Below, piece by piece: positions 11,101 through 24,480 of a stretch of 64,000 bases of DNA (positions are counted from its first letter, which is position 1; each line of letters opens with the position of its first letter). The notes under the pieces are model-generated. The model was not told the origin of the DNA. It saw only the letters and a program-made list of their open reading frames with translations, and did not search any database. The DNA is from Chaetorhynchus papuensis (lineage: Eukaryota; Chordata; Aves; Passeriformes; Rhipiduridae), in assembly GCA_013396525.1 (NCBI GenBank), contig VWYX01000885.1, positions 283,723 through 347,722 on the forward strand, given 5' to 3'. Position numbers and translations under genes: made by a program.

Positions 11101-13521
11101 ATGCAGGCTCCTGGTTTGGCTCAGCTTGGCAGCTTTCCGGTCATGCCAAGCATGAGATGTAAGCAAAATAGAAGGAGCCACATCCTCAGTGCTGCTCGGA
11201 GTGCCCGGCATACATAGGAGCCAGCTGCCGCTCCATGATTTAGGATTATTTATTTAGGCCACTCACTGTGGCCTAAAATAAAGCATTTGTGTTATGCTTT
11301 TTAAAGCATATGTATTTGTGGTTGCATATTGCATTCTTAACCTTCATTAACTTGTAGCTTTCTTTGGACTTTCACTCTTCCCTGCATTCCCACTTACTTC
11401 CCAGCTCACATTTTCAATTCTGCCTTGCTATTGAAAACCCTAAATTTGGCTTCTAATTCTGAGCCAAATTCCCACAGCTGCTGTGGGAAGGGAAGGAACC
11501 TCCCAGTACTTGCTGGAGCTCAGCTCAGTGGTAGACTGAATTGTAGCCTCTCCATCTGTTTGCATTTTTCATGTTACTTACAAATTAAAGGCATACATCG
11601 TGGTCTGCTTCCACACAGGCAACACACAGGTATGATTACAGAAATGAGGACATGGCGTTATACTTAATTCGAGCATAAAACTTGATTCTGAAACTTTTAA
11701 TTTTGCCAAATTCCTATGGTATTTCTTTCCAAAGTTTGCTGCCTTTTCTTGACAGCATTAGATGAAACCATACAGCTTAGTCTTTCTTGAGAGGAAAACA
11801 CAGAGATGATACCTTTGTGGATACCTTTTGAGAAGCCTTTTTAAACTGCCTCCTGCTAGAAGGCAAAAGAGTGAAATCTAATTTACACACTGCTGGCCAT
11901 CATCCCTGGTATTTCCTGTATGTCTTTGTACTGATGCTGTACAAATTCTCTTAAAGTGCTCTGAAAGAAATAGATGGATTAAATGATACTTAGGAAAGTT
12001 TAGACACTGCTTAAGGTGTGCATTATTGTATCTGTTCTCAAATGTGATGTGTGGGCAAACTGCTGTGCCTGCTCACTCTCCTGCTTCAGCAAAGAGGGGC
12101 TCCCAGGGACATCTGGCAGCTCTGCATCCTCACACTGGTATTGAGGTTAGCAGAACCAAGAGCTCTGTTGCCAATGTCCATCTTTATACTGAAGTATTTA
12201 AATCTTATAGCATGTATGATGTGCTAGGTCCCTTCAAAGCTTTATTGGTCCTATTGCTTAGGACCAATATTGTAGTCATATTAACAAGCAGTAGTATACT
12301 TCTTCTTTGTTTTCCAGACTTTGTTGGGTGTTGTATTAGTAGTAGTGATACAAATTTTGTAGTGCAATTGCTGTATTAACGCTAAGATTTTAGTATTTGT
12401 CATTTTAGAAAATGCCAGTGCACTTGTATGCTCAGAGTATTGGCAGACGCTGGTACAAAACAGTCCTGGGCTACAGCTAAAAGCAAAGTCTAATTCCCTC
12501 ACAGGCAGAAGCATATTCCATAGGAGTGAAGGTTTCAAAGGTTTGCCTGTGAAGTTCTACAAAGTCTTTACTGTGGGTGTGTAAAATACAGCTTTTCAGA
12601 GTTCGGACATTTTTTTAGTCCAAATTTGAGTAAATTATCAAAGGAAGAGCACAAGGCACAAATCTGGGAGAAAAGACATCACCCAGACAAATGTAAAGTC
12701 CCTGCTTTAGAGCATTAGACAGATTTTTTCAAAGAAAATGCCCCTTCATGTTTTAACACGAATGCTTATTTTCCTTGTTCTCATGAATACATTCAGCTGG
12801 TTTTGGACAGAACCTTTCTAAAGATTACAATATAAAATATGGATGGGGGGGTTAGAAAATTTCAGACCAGATTATTAAAGTAGGGAAAAATTATAAGTAA
12901 AGGAAGACCCAGAGTTTCCAGGTAAGGGAACTCTGTGCGAGTGGACACTTGCAGGGAGTTGACCCTTCAGCACCCTTCAGAGGGAGAAGACAGTGAAGCA
13001 CTTGCAGATGGAATGAAGAAACTTGCAGTTCTTTGATGAGAATATGGCTTTTCCTATATTGTCCCTCAAGTGTCCTACCCATTGATTATCCCAGTCTATA
13101 AATGTTAATCTCACCACTTCTTAACCAATAATTTCCCACAACACAAATATCATCATTTCCCATTATACAAATATTGGTAATTTGGGTTCTTCAGTTTGTG
13201 TTTGGTGTGTACTATTTTTGGTGCTTGACAGCAGAGCAAGTGGTCAAAATAATAAAACAGACAACACAATCTGAATCTGGTCCCCTCTAGAGCAACCTAA
13301 GTTGAATTTCAGAATCCTCCTTCCTTCAGAGAATAAGCCTGGCTATGTAGTGGGGAATGGGTGTCTGATTTAGGTAAGGGAGCTGCACATAGGTGTGACT
13401 TTGTTCCCTATTATGATATTTCCCAATTTTCTACTGTTTCTTGGAATGGGCTGCAAACATCTAAGAGTACTTCAGAAAGTGATGCCAGGGCTGTTGTATA
13501 GTATGTGTACATATACATATT
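8151..13521. other. Intergenic, no gene recognised
   Basis: Upstream flank of CYP1B1. Open frames are short and none resembles a known protein. A MIR-like scrap may lie near 9450-9475, too short to call. A slightly CpG-richer stretch at 10870-11090 has no recognised content. Confidence 0.6.
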
Positions 13522-13524
13522 CAT

Positions 13525-13555
<31 letters not shown>

Positions 13556-13556
13556 G
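13522..13556. repeat. (CA)n(TA)n microsatellite
   Basis: An alternating CA run of about eight units continues into an alternating AT run of about eight units. A simple compound dinucleotide repeat, probably length-variable between individuals. Confidence 0.95.
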
Positions 13557-15539
13557 ATGTATTCTTGCCCTTTTGAAGTCAGGCTAGCGAGTCTTGGCTA
13601 GATGTGCTCACACAGTTGTTTTCATGGCACAGGCGGTGTGTGTCTCTTTTTTGGGCTTCTATTCTAACTTTTGAAAAGCCTGCTCTGCTTACCTGCACGT
13701 TGACATGGATATGTTGAATTTTCTTGCACTATTAGGCATGGATTCCACAGCGCCTGGAGTAATTTCTTGTCCAGAAGATTGAAATTTTATAATGGGAAGC
13801 CTTCAGTGTTTAAAAACATTGTTACCCTTAGTACTGCTGCTTCCAGGTTTTCAGGTGCTCTGAGAGAGGAGGTGGCACTGGTCACAAATTGATTGTTGAG
13901 ATGGCAGCTGAACCAAAGAGAAACACAATAGTTTGCCCGTCATGAGGACTTTCCCTAGCTTTTAATCATGAAGAGACAGGCCTCTAGCTGGGATTTCCCA
14001 AAGGAGATTCATGTTACGGACCTAATAAATTTCATGTCAGTCAAGGAGTTGCTTGTAAATGTCACCCCTTAGATAGCCCTGCTCAAATGAGTCAGGAAAC
14101 ATGTTCACCCCCTCCTTCTCCCTTCCATTACTGCAGGTCAATAAAATGTTGAATAGTGTTTGTGAAAAAGCTACAGAGTGATAGATCATCCACCAGAAAC
14201 AGTGGTTATGCCATATTGGCTTCACTGAAGTATTCTGTCAGGTGAAAATGCACAAATCTGAACCAGGACCTTCTGTGATTTGGCTGATGAATTTCAGCTG
14301 AGGAAACATTTGCACATCCCTCTGCAGCAGCAATTCTTGGCTTCCTCTGCTCTGTTGTGCAAGGGTTTGGTGTATTTGCCTGCAGCAGTAACTGCATTTC
14401 AATGGTAAATGAAATGACTCAGACACTGGGGACTGGGATGTATGCAGGTAATACCCTAGCCTATAGAATTATTTATGCTCTTCCCCGGGGTAGGGGAAAT
14501 GGGAGTTATTTGTTTGCACATTTTTTAATTTGAAGAAAGATTTGGAGAATGTATATTCAAATCAGTGGAATAAGGGAAACTCCCTTTGTGGTATCTGTGG
14601 TCAGTGATGGAAAATGGAGCTTAGGAGAATTTTGCAGTATTCTATGTAAGGGCTGCAATCTCGACAAGTTGACTTCTCCTGTAAGACAAATAATAATAAT
14701 AACAATTTCCCCTGCCCCTCAGTAAATTTTTCAGGAAGAGAAAGTGGTCTTGACACATACATGCTCCTAGCACTTGGAAGCAAACCCAAGGAAGTGTCGG
14801 TTTCTGAGCCATTCAGGTCTTCTAACCTTCAGCAATGGCAGATCAAAGACCATGAGGGAAACAGGCTGCAGGTGCCAGTCAGGGCAGGTTTCATCTTGTC
14901 ACAGCACTCTGGGAAGAGGCATTTGCTAATGTCTGTTAATCTCATGGCACGCCAAATGAGAAAGACAGAAAAAAATTGCCATAAATTCTTCCCTTTCCCA
15001 AGCAACCCACACCCAGGCTCAGGGTGGCTGCACAAATGCTTGCTGGCTTCCTCTAGAAGGGAGAGCAGTGTGGGAGCCTGTGCCTGGCCTGGGGTGGTAG
15101 GGCAGATCTGGGGTCACCCTGCAGCTGGCTCTGTCAGGGAATAAGGGTTGAAGCAGCCTCAGAAGCAGCAATGCACTGGAGGTGGTCAAAGCAGCAGTAG
15201 CTGAGACCATGAGAAGAAAATTCTTCCAATGAACAAGGTCTAAAGTCCATCCTAGCTGTTGTTGTCTCCCACGGAAGCACTCACTCTGCAGCCAAGGAGG
15301 AAGCTTAAAATGCTGTGCAGTGCCATGGGAAAGAGGTAGCAGCAGTGGAGGTAGCAGGGTCTTTACCAGATGCAGGGAAAAGACAGGATTAGGCACAGTT
15401 TAGGGTGCTGTAGGGGATGTCTTTGGCCAAAAGCCAGATTTGCCCCTATCTTTCTTTTGAGGTGTAAATGGCATGCAAGGAGGCTTCTCTCAGTGGCTTT
15501 CCTGTGAAGATAAATAACCTGATCCCCCGGTTATTATCC
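13557..15539. other. Intergenic, no gene recognised
   Basis: Unique-looking sequence. A 127-codon plus-strand open frame at 14761-15144 has no recognisable domain and no splice or codon-use support, so it is not called a gene. Confidence 0.55.
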
Positions 15540-15860
15540 CCCTGCTCTCCTCCCCTTCCCCCTGACTGACTTTGATTATTGTAACTTTACATGCGCTTTT
15601 AATTTGCGTGCAGGCAAGTACAAAGGCACAACCGGATATACCTGTTATTTGCCAATGACCTGAAAGAGCATAGTTTATGTTAAGCCTTGGGTTATGGTAA
15701 GGTTTGCACGCGATTCCTCAATATACATGCTGCAGGCAACTGATGGATGGAGGTGATGGAGGGTGGAGGAAAGTTTTAAAGTGACAGAACCTGATCTGGT
15801 TCCTAATTAACCCACCATTTACGTAAAGGCCTCTATTGCAATTTTGTGTAGAGATCAAGT
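15540..15860. promoter_or_regulatory. Candidate conserved non-coding element with two XRE-type cores
   Basis: This block keeps several CpGs in an otherwise CpG-poor region and is rich in short A/T motifs (ATTATTGTAA, CTAATTAAC, TTTACGTAAA-like). It contains TTGCGTG at 15604-15610 and CACGCGA at 15707-15713, which reads TCGCGTG on the other strand; both fit the AhR core TNGCGTG. The element call is pattern-based, without an alignment. Confidence 0.3.
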
Positions 15861-17341
15861 CTTGCCCTTTCTTCAGGCAAAGAATGTATGATCGCATTAT
15901 CCAGGCCGTAGTTTGTTCATGGCTGCACCTGATCATGAATGCTTTATGAAAATTAGGCAAAAAAGACAGGTAGGATATTTACACCTGCCTGTTTGTACAT
16001 ACTCTTCCATGGCAGGCAGAAGATTGGAAGTGGAGGAGGAAGCTACAAATGAGAAAATTCATGGCAGCAGAGTCAGTGCAGAGTGTTCAGGGATGCAGCT
16101 CGACTGAGGTGTGGGGGCCTGAATAGAAAGGGGATCCACATTTTGGTGCATGGGACTCAGCCCCCCACCGTTTGGAGAGGTTTCATTTGACCTAGACTCC
16201 CTCAGCAAGATATAAAGAATACCCATCCCTCACGGGTCTCATAGTTACAGCAGAAGACACGTAGTTACAGCCAGGAGATGCGGGGTCCAGTGCTCAGCCC
16301 GCACACTGACTTGCTCACTCCATGGGGAAAGCCTAGTGATGTTTGCTAAAAAATTCTTTTCAGTGATTTCACATCAAAACAGCTAGGTCTTCAAGCAGAA
16401 AGGAAGTGTCTTTATCTGCCAGGCAAATTAATTTTTAGGTCTTAAACTTCAGTGGTTTTATTACTGGTATGTGTTGTAACCTAGTGTAAAAGGCTGCACC
16501 AGAGGAATTAATTACACATTTCACTTGGAGGTTCAGGAGAGGGAAAGGATCCCGCTCATTCTCAGCTGCACCTCTTATCTCCAGAGAGTTGAAAGCAACA
16601 TGAGTTAAATGAAGCTTTATTGGATTTAAAGAACAGGTCTTCTACTCACACTTCTCTCAGAAACAGTGGGACAAGGTACAGAAAGTCAAGTGCTACTCTT
16701 ACAGATGAGGGCATCATAAAGTGATTGTTAAAATCACAAAAAACAAGATGGACCTATTGTTACAAGACCTCTGTAAGTTTGCACTTCTGGACATAAGTAC
16801 ATTTAATCTTTTTTTTTTTTGCCTCAGCTTCCCCCTAAAATTGGGAGTGGTCATTGTGTGTGGATCTGCCCAGTATCTGTTCTACTGTTCTCTTTTGAAC
16901 TCTGCCTTCCACCTTCACAAGCCCACAGTCATCAGGCAGCCATGGTCCACTTGCGAAAGGCATTTATCTGAGTCAACTTTCAAAGAAATCCATTTGATTC
17001 TCCCTCCTCTCCTCTGCTATTTTTTTGCTTCTTGCAACCCTCCTTATCTGCCCTTTTGAGGAATTGGTTTTATTTTAAAAACTCTTTTTTTCCTTATTAG
17101 TTTACCATTTACGCTGTTTTTCAGTTCTAAGAATCCAAAATATGTAACAGTTTTGCATATCCGCATTGTAATTCTTCCCCATTTGTCTTGATACTTTATA
17201 GGAATGTAGAACACACACATCTAACAGCAACTTCACAGAAGCTGTGAACTCTTAAACACATGGTTGTTCTTTCTGTGGTCAGTATATTTATAAAAATGTA
17301 AATGTTGTACAGGCTTGTTCTAAGGAAGAAAGATTTTCATT
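15861..17341. other. Intergenic, no gene recognised
   Basis: AT-rich sequence with only short open frames. No repeat family is recognised. Confidence 0.5.
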
Positions 17342-17534
17342 AAAAAAAAACCCAACCAAAACCCAATCAAACAAAAAAAACCCCAACACATTTTGCAGTC
17401 CACAACCTGATTTTTTAATAAGTGTAGCAAAATTACCTAATGTTTCTGTAAGCACTGATGCACAAAAAACCCCAAAAAAACCAAAACCACCACCCCCCCT
17501 CAAAAAAACCCCAAAAACCAAAAAACCAGACCAA
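17342..17534. repeat. A/C-only low-complexity segments
   Basis: Two stretches (17342-17391 and about 17461-17534) are made almost only of A and C, in runs such as AAAAAACCCC. On the minus strand they are G/T-rich. The C-runs are too far apart for a standard four-run quadruplex. The predicted glycine- and phenylalanine-rich frame on the minus strand is a composition artefact. Confidence 0.8.
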
Positions 17535-19889
17535 CCTTGAAGTGTTTTGCACTTAGAAACTTGAAAGAGTTTGAAATGGTCTGCTCCAGCCCTGGAATAA
17601 AGCATTCACAACAGCCAACCCTGCTGTGACAGGGTTAAACAGTCAGGAAGGGGTTACAGGCTGCCTGCTTGTCACTCGATTCATCAGGAGTTTAGATGAA
17701 GATGTGTGCCCTTTTTCTGGCATGGAAAGCCTGGGAGCCCCTGCAGCTGGCTTTGGATGAGGGAATAGCTTTGTTTTGTGTTACTTTAGGAATCTGATGT
17801 TTGGATAATAAACTATATCCTGGAGCGAAAGCTGAAGAAGACTTGGGTATTTCTTTGCCTTGACCTTTCCCTTCCCCCTGGGCAAGAAAGCCCACCAGCA
17901 CACAGGCTGTGAAAGAGCATGTGACAAGCATAGTAAAATATTTTCCTTTTCCTTCATTAAAGTAATCCTGGGTTATGTTATTGAAAGAGAAGTGTGAGGA
18001 GGCAGGTATGAAGAAGTTGTAAAGAGGCAGCAGGCCTACATTTCACTTGTGCATGCAAGAGAAAGTCCTACTGAAGATAAAAAGTAGATGAAAGTAGAGT
18101 GATTGAGATTAGTTCAGGATATCTATCTAATACACAGCAGGCTGCAAGCATGGGAAACAAGCTTAGTATCCCAGGTGATTTGGGTATGCTGCAGGGAAGG
18201 CTGGACACCCACAAGATGAAGTAATAGCAGTACAGAGAACTAGATACAGATGATATTGGTTCATGGTGCCTATCTGATACTCAGTAGTTTCAATACTCAT
18301 GTCCCTGAGTGACAACCTCGCCTGAGAAGGCAGCCTCTGCACAAGCATCAGGCAACTTTGTCAAATTTAATTAATGAATGCACTGTATTCAAGAGATGCC
18401 TGTAGCAAAGTTTAAGAGATGGAAACCCTTTGGCTTGCTTAGGCTGATGAGGACTTCAGTATTTAGGTGGAGGTCTTAAAAAGTAATGAGGACCGAAGCT
18501 GTGTTTTCTAGCTCTTCTGGATGTCTGGCCAAAACTTACACGGTCACCACACAAGATTTAAATGTAAGAAAAACTTGGTACCATGACAGCACTGGAAAAG
18601 GCTCCCATTGGTGGCTCGGCAAGTTAGAAAAATGTTTCTCTGCTGTTGTCATGTACATGGTTCTACCTTATTTTGATTGGTGTGAATGAGTTTGACTGTG
18701 TCTCATTTCAGGGTTGTTGTGGCCTGTGGTGTCTTTGCAGAGCAGGGATGATGGCTGCCCTGGTGCACTTTAGTGCACTTTAATACACTTTTACCAAAGA
18801 CTGCAGGTGGGAGCAGCCAGGGAGCTGCCTGCTCTGTGCTAGCCCATACACCTTTTCTCTTGCAGGCTTCTGAAGCTGTCTCGTCTTTGTCCTGGTAATG
18901 TCACTCATATCTGAGTGTTTTCTCAATCCTATTTGTTGACAGTCTTGTTAAATGATTTTACTGTGATTTTTAATGTTCCCATTGATGAGCAGTACTCCTT
19001 TCTGGTAACATTAGCAACTGCAACCCCTTCATTTAACTCTCCTTCAAGCTCTTAATTGTTGGAAGCCAAAGTAGCAAAGCATGCACACTCCTCTCCAGCC
19101 AGTCATCTCCCAGCATGCTGAGCTGTAGGATCCATGGATGCATAGTAATACCACCTCAGTGTGCTATCAGATCATCTGGCACAATAAACTTGTTCTATCA
19201 GTTTTTACACTTTATGCTAGCTGCCTAAGGAGACGTGATACCTATAAGAGCAATATGAAAAGAAATTCTTTCTAGTCTGGCATTAGCTCTGCACAGCTGA
19301 CCATGTATCTTTAGAATAATCTGGACTAATCTGAACTGACAGAGCAAGTTTGGGGCAGTTTTGGGTAGCCCTGGTATTTTAGATATATATTCCGAGTAAC
19401 CTTGGCTTGTGGAGTCGTATTACTGAGCTACTGCCTGACTTGTGCTGTATGGAGCATAATTCTTACTCTTCCATCAAGGTCAGCTGAAATCATTATTCAA
19501 CAGGTAAGTACATGGATTCTGTTTATTAAGCCAGCATTGGACATTTAGAAAAGAGTTGCTTCCTGTGGTGTTAATGTACCCCTCCTCAACATATTTTGCT
19601 CTGCAGCATCCTTGTTACACATTGCGGGATGAATTTTGACTGGGCTCTTCCCTATTTGGTCTTGATTTAAGATTAGGCAGCCATCGAGATTATACAGCAA
19701 ACCAGTTTGCAATAAGTAGAAGTAACTCTGTCAATCCGTTGTACTAAGTAGAGAAGAACAATTTAGGTATAAGGAGTTACTTACATCTAAATTCCAGCCA
19801 GCATCTGAAATAAATCACCTAGGGACACAGATGTATTTGCATAAGTGTACACAGATCATATTGATAGTGTTGTGAACAACATTTTTTTA
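17535..19889. other. Intergenic, no gene recognised
   Basis: No coding exon, RNA gene or clear repeat is seen. Confidence 0.5.
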
Positions 19890-20030
19890 TCAGCTAATCA
19901 CAGACCCTTTCGCAATCATTTCTAAGCACAGAACTACAGCATATTTGTGAGGTGGGTAATTATTAAAATTCCATTTTAGAGAGCAAAACAGAGAAACAAC
20001 ATGATTAGGGACTTTCCAGAGGCCTTCCCT
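19890..20030 (+). repeat. Ancient MIR3/L2-type fragment
   Basis: The sequence around 19945-20020 follows the familiar order of this old amniote repeat: GTGAGGTGGGTAATTATTA, then CCATTTTAGAGAG, AACAGAGAAAC and finally GGGACTTTCC. It is well diverged. Assignment is from memory of the consensus, so MIR3, L2 or L3 tail cannot be separated here. Confidence 0.45.
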
Positions 20031-22859
20031 GATATTTTTTACTTGTTTGGCAATAAAAGAAAACTTAATTACTTCTGTTCCTGTACTTTATCAACAGACT
20101 TACATTCTCTTTTCATACTTTTGTCTGGCATTACCTGTTATGCCTAGTATCTTTTTACATTCAGGCTTAACCTTGCTCAGTGCTTCCACAGATGGAAAAC
20201 ATTTGACAGATATTTTTCATCTTACTAAGAACATGTGAGAGAAAATCCCAACATCTTCTATACCAGGAGGAATAAATACATGCACCTGCTTCTGCTGATT
20301 CCCAAACCTTGTTTTGACGAGTCAGACCTGTATTTATATGATCTGGGCACCACACTCACTTCCATCTTAATGCCAAGTGCTGAGGCTGGCTGATGATAAT
20401 GGCTCAGCCTACTTGAAATATTTTCTTGGCACCTCTTATAAACTTCTTTGGGAAATCTGTCAACAAAACACAGATTTGAAACACCGAACGTGGCAGGAAA
20501 ATAATTGTGGCAAAAAATAGTCAGCTCCACATGTGATCAGGGAAAGCACCTTTGGTTACACCTGTCAGGTGCTGTCTGGGACAAACGACTCCAACTCTGC
20601 TGTGGATGTGGTTATGGCTGGCTCACGGGAGAGGAAACCCATGCATGGTTCACCTGCTGAGACCTGGAGACACACCTTGGCTGCAGGTGCACAGCTCCTG
20701 TACCAGCTCACAGTACCAGCAATGCATGTGTGAGCATCCAGAGGACACGGAGCCCCCACTGGGACCTCTTGTTCCTTGGCTTTGTGTCCCCATGCACAAA
20801 GTGAAACAAGCAGCCTAGGAGGTCAAGTGGCTGAAAACTACAGCTGGGAATTGCCAAGAAGAAGAAGAATTACAGATCTGGAGCCATGGAGGGCTGAGGA
20901 ATATCTCCAAGGATAACACAGACCACCCTGCTGTTGCCAAACGTGGATCAAATATGCCTGTAATGCTTCCAGCAGATGTGTGTCTGAGCTCTCCTGAAAA
21001 CCCTTTCCTCTGGAGATCCCACTCTGTCCTTTGACAGTACATCTGGGGTTTAGTTGCCCTTTGCCAAATGTCATGCTTTGGGTTTCCTTCTTGCAGTTCA
21101 GACACATCACTTCTTATTCATTAAGGATACAGCGAATAAGTTCTTCTGTCTACAGCCTTGTGTATATTTGAAATCTGACATGGTGTTTCCCCTTCGTTTT
21201 CTTTAGATAAAGTCTTCTTGTAAATTATAGCTCCCAGAGTTATGGTGATTCTTGTTCATTTTTTCTCCAGGCACCTTGCTATTCCCCCATGTTATTCCTG
21301 CTCTAAAACAGGACAGAGTATTCAAAAAAGTACAAGTGAGGAGAACAAAAATATTTTGTTCTTTCAAGATAAATCTTGTGACACATCACTCCGGGATTGC
21401 TGTTTGTATTAGCTTGTGGCTCTCTTTTCCAAGCAGGAAGGGTTTTCTTTTCAGTTTTATATGTCCTGAAGAAAGATCTTGTGAGGTAATGAAAAAAGCT
21501 GAATAAATGCAGTAATATAATAGTTAAATATGTGGATGTGTAGCTCCCTTTGATTTTCATTGCTTTTATTAGTTGTATTATCATAACAATGTTGTGATAA
21601 TTAAGTGTTCCCTGTTTCCATGGGAATGACACAGGGATTTATGTGTCTCCAGGAGCAGCTATTTCTACTTTAGCAGAAGCTATTTTTATCATCTTCTTGG
21701 AAAACCCTTCATTTATTCCTGACTTCTCATTCTTATCTCCCAGAAAGTCTATTTTGACGCTTGAAAAAATACAGCAGTGTTTATTTGGGTAGAGGATACA
21801 GTAGGATCATCTTCTTCATCAAAATCATCTTTCATTTCTTTCCTTCAGTATCTATCCATTCCATCTCTTCAGAAAATGTCTCTGGTATTTCAGAGGCATA
21901 TCTTTTGTCATTAAAAATAGCTGTGCTATTTGGGACAGAAAGTAGAAAGAGGGCAATTTTGTAAACTGGGCAGATGGGAAAGACTCTAATGCAGAAATCA
22001 ATTCCTGCTAGGATAAATTCCCTCTCTGAAGCTTCTGGAAGTGCAGTAGCTCCACATCCATGGTAACCATCACTGCTCATAGCAGATGTGGAGGACTCAT
22101 TTAATTACTGCACCCAATTATCAGATACTTTCCCTATTAACCACATGAAATGTGGGATTGTTGTGGGATTTAATGGAAGTTACAAGGCATTTCTGTATTC
22201 CAATAAGGTTCTTCATGTGTTCCTCACATGTGGCTTAGCATATGCAGTAGCATTTCTTTTGACTTGGACTTTCTTTGGGGCAGTTGGGAGGATCTCTGTG
22301 ACAGCAGACCAGTTTTCCATGGCGTATGTGGCTGATTCCTTGATTTTCGCTGAAATTTTCTTCTATGATCAAGCTGCTGTCTTCTAGCATGAGAGGCATA
22401 CACTGCAATGAGAGCAACGGCTTGGAAAGATTGTGAGTGAGAATGAAGACAAGAATCATTAGTAGAGAATGTTACAAAAAAGAAAACACCACAAAATACT
22501 TGGCTATGGTGTGGAACGTTGAAACGATTAAAAAGTGAGATGTGTCATTTTTTTTCTTCTAGCTACATGCAGCATGTGTTTCCCATGTCTCATATTACAA
22601 GCAAATGTGAACTGAGGGTTTATGGTAATACCACCTAGGAAGTATGATATCATCTTCCCCACAGGTGGTAAGTCAGTTTTCCAAGGTGTGTTTACACGGA
22701 GCACTTCAGAGCACTAGCACACACACAAGATACTTAGGCAATATCTGTAATTATGGAGGAGTTTGAGGAATAAACACTGTCTAGCCAGGTATGAATTGTA
22801 AAACACCTTATGGCCAAATATGTGATGTCATTCATATTATCTTGGTAAATACTTGTTAG
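20031..22859. other. Intergenic, no gene recognised
   Basis: A moderately GC-richer stretch at 20530-20820 and several open frames of 80-110 codons occur, none with recognisable content. Confidence 0.5.
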
Positions 22860-23230
22860 GGCATGAATTCAACTGAAGTTAAATGAAGCTGATAATGTGG
22901 TTTATAGGTGCGAGCACGCAGAGCTTTTGTAATCAGACTAGTTGTTAAAAAGATAAATAACTGATAGTGCGGAAGCAAATTTGCTTGTATTTTGACATTT
23001 ATAAATCCTGTGTTTCAGGATGATGGTTTGTTTTTATCTAAGTTGTAAACCACAAACATAACAAATTGTACAAGATTACTAGAGGAAAAGCGACAAACAT
23101 TATCATCAGTCACATGCCCAACTTGATACATTTTTTCTCCTTTTGGGTCATCAAAGGACTGAATACCAAAGATTGTTAAGATTACTAAAGTATTAGCTTC
23201 CTTTTATATTCTTTTATTTGTGTTTATTGA
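22860..23230. promoter_or_regulatory. Candidate conserved non-coding element
   Basis: AT-rich but CpG-retaining (GTGCGAGCACGC, GTGCGGAAGC, AAAGCGAC), with TCF/LEF-like ATCAAAGG and several AATAA/TTATAAA motifs. This composition is common in vertebrate developmental enhancers. No alignment supports it. Confidence 0.22.
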
Positions 23231-24189
23231 AACAATTTCATGAAGTTTAATAGGCTGGAAATTACCCTTGCCAGCTAAGTCTGTTTGCTATTTGTTATTT
23301 TTTTTACATTGGAAGCTCATACATAAAAAATGTACTTAGAAGGTGTTAAATGGTGTAAAACCATATCTCTGTATGTCACTTCAGTTCCAGTGCCTGCTCC
23401 AGGACAGATTCACTGCTGTCTTTCTCTAGGACCTGGGATATATTTGACAGAAAATGGTACAGAAGGGTAAGACTCTATGTCCTATTGCCATTGCAGCACT
23501 GGTCTCTCACTTTATTTTTCGTTGTTGTTTTTTCACAGTCTGATCCCGTTCAAGTGGCTTAGCAGATGTGCTTGACCACCTACAGCCTTTTTGGACTGTT
23601 TTCCTTCCTGGCTTTTCAAGCTCAGCTATTCATGAAATCTGAACTATGTGTTGATCTCTGAGGCTGTTCCAACTTCCCTTAATGCAGCAATTATTTAAAA
23701 GAAGTAGGCAGCAGTCCTGCAAAATATTTGTCCACATTTCTCTTGGATGCTTTCCTTTAGTGAGCAGATGAGAAGAGTGTCTGGTTTAAGCTAGTTTCCT
23801 GGGGAGGCAAAGCAAGTGCAATACTTGCTGCCTGCGCATATGTGTGTGCCTTAATGACCCACAAACAGCTTTTGAACCCACTGGCCTCTCTAAACTAGAG
23901 GAACTGAGATCCCCAGGGTCCTGGAATTCCTATAAACTTCAGTCAAACTGAACGGAAGAGAGATGTATCATCAGAGGTTTGCTGAAGGGCATACTTCATC
24001 ACAAGCTTATCCTTTAATAGACAATTCAGCCACAAGACCCTAATCCACAGGGGCAGGCTCAGTAGTTTCACTGATCACAGCATGCTGAGTAGTTTACATC
24101 CCTTGGCCAGAAGTGAAGCAGTGGTCTTGTGGGTGGAAAAGTCTTGAATTTTATTAAATACTTTTCAGTGCATATTTCTCTTGACTTCC
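23231..24189. other. Intergenic, no gene recognised
   Basis: No coding exon, repeat or RNA gene recognised. Confidence 0.5.
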
Positions 24190-24480
24190 ATGTCTGTCTC
24201 TTGATAAATTTGTTTTCTGGTCATTTTATGCATCATGGAGCCCCACAGGGCTTGATACTGCACCCACTTTTTGTGCATATATATTGCTTCTCAGTGCAGC
24301 TTTTCACTACAGAGCTACAAGGCATTGCTACATTAATCATCCTTCAGCACTCCTTCTTTCCTGATGTGTCACATTCTTCTCGTTCATGCTGTGCTCGAGA
24401 GAGAGCATTGATAGTGCACAAGTTTTTGATCAAAAAAAACCTGAACAAAACCAAAGTGATATTTTGCCAGTTTTGTTGTT
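24190..24480 (+). mobile_element. Degenerate LINE reverse transcriptase fragment (L2/CR1-like)
   Basis: The plus-strand frame (open from 24129 to 24509) reads GAPQGLILHPLF at 24238-24273, close to the LINE reverse transcriptase block GxPQGSxLxPxLF. About 65-70 residues later it reads KKNLNKTKVIF (about 24432-24464), resembling the block with LNxxKTE. The spacing suits the catalytic core, but the YADD box between them is lost. A dead, old fragment; the match could be partly coincidental. Confidence 0.35.
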
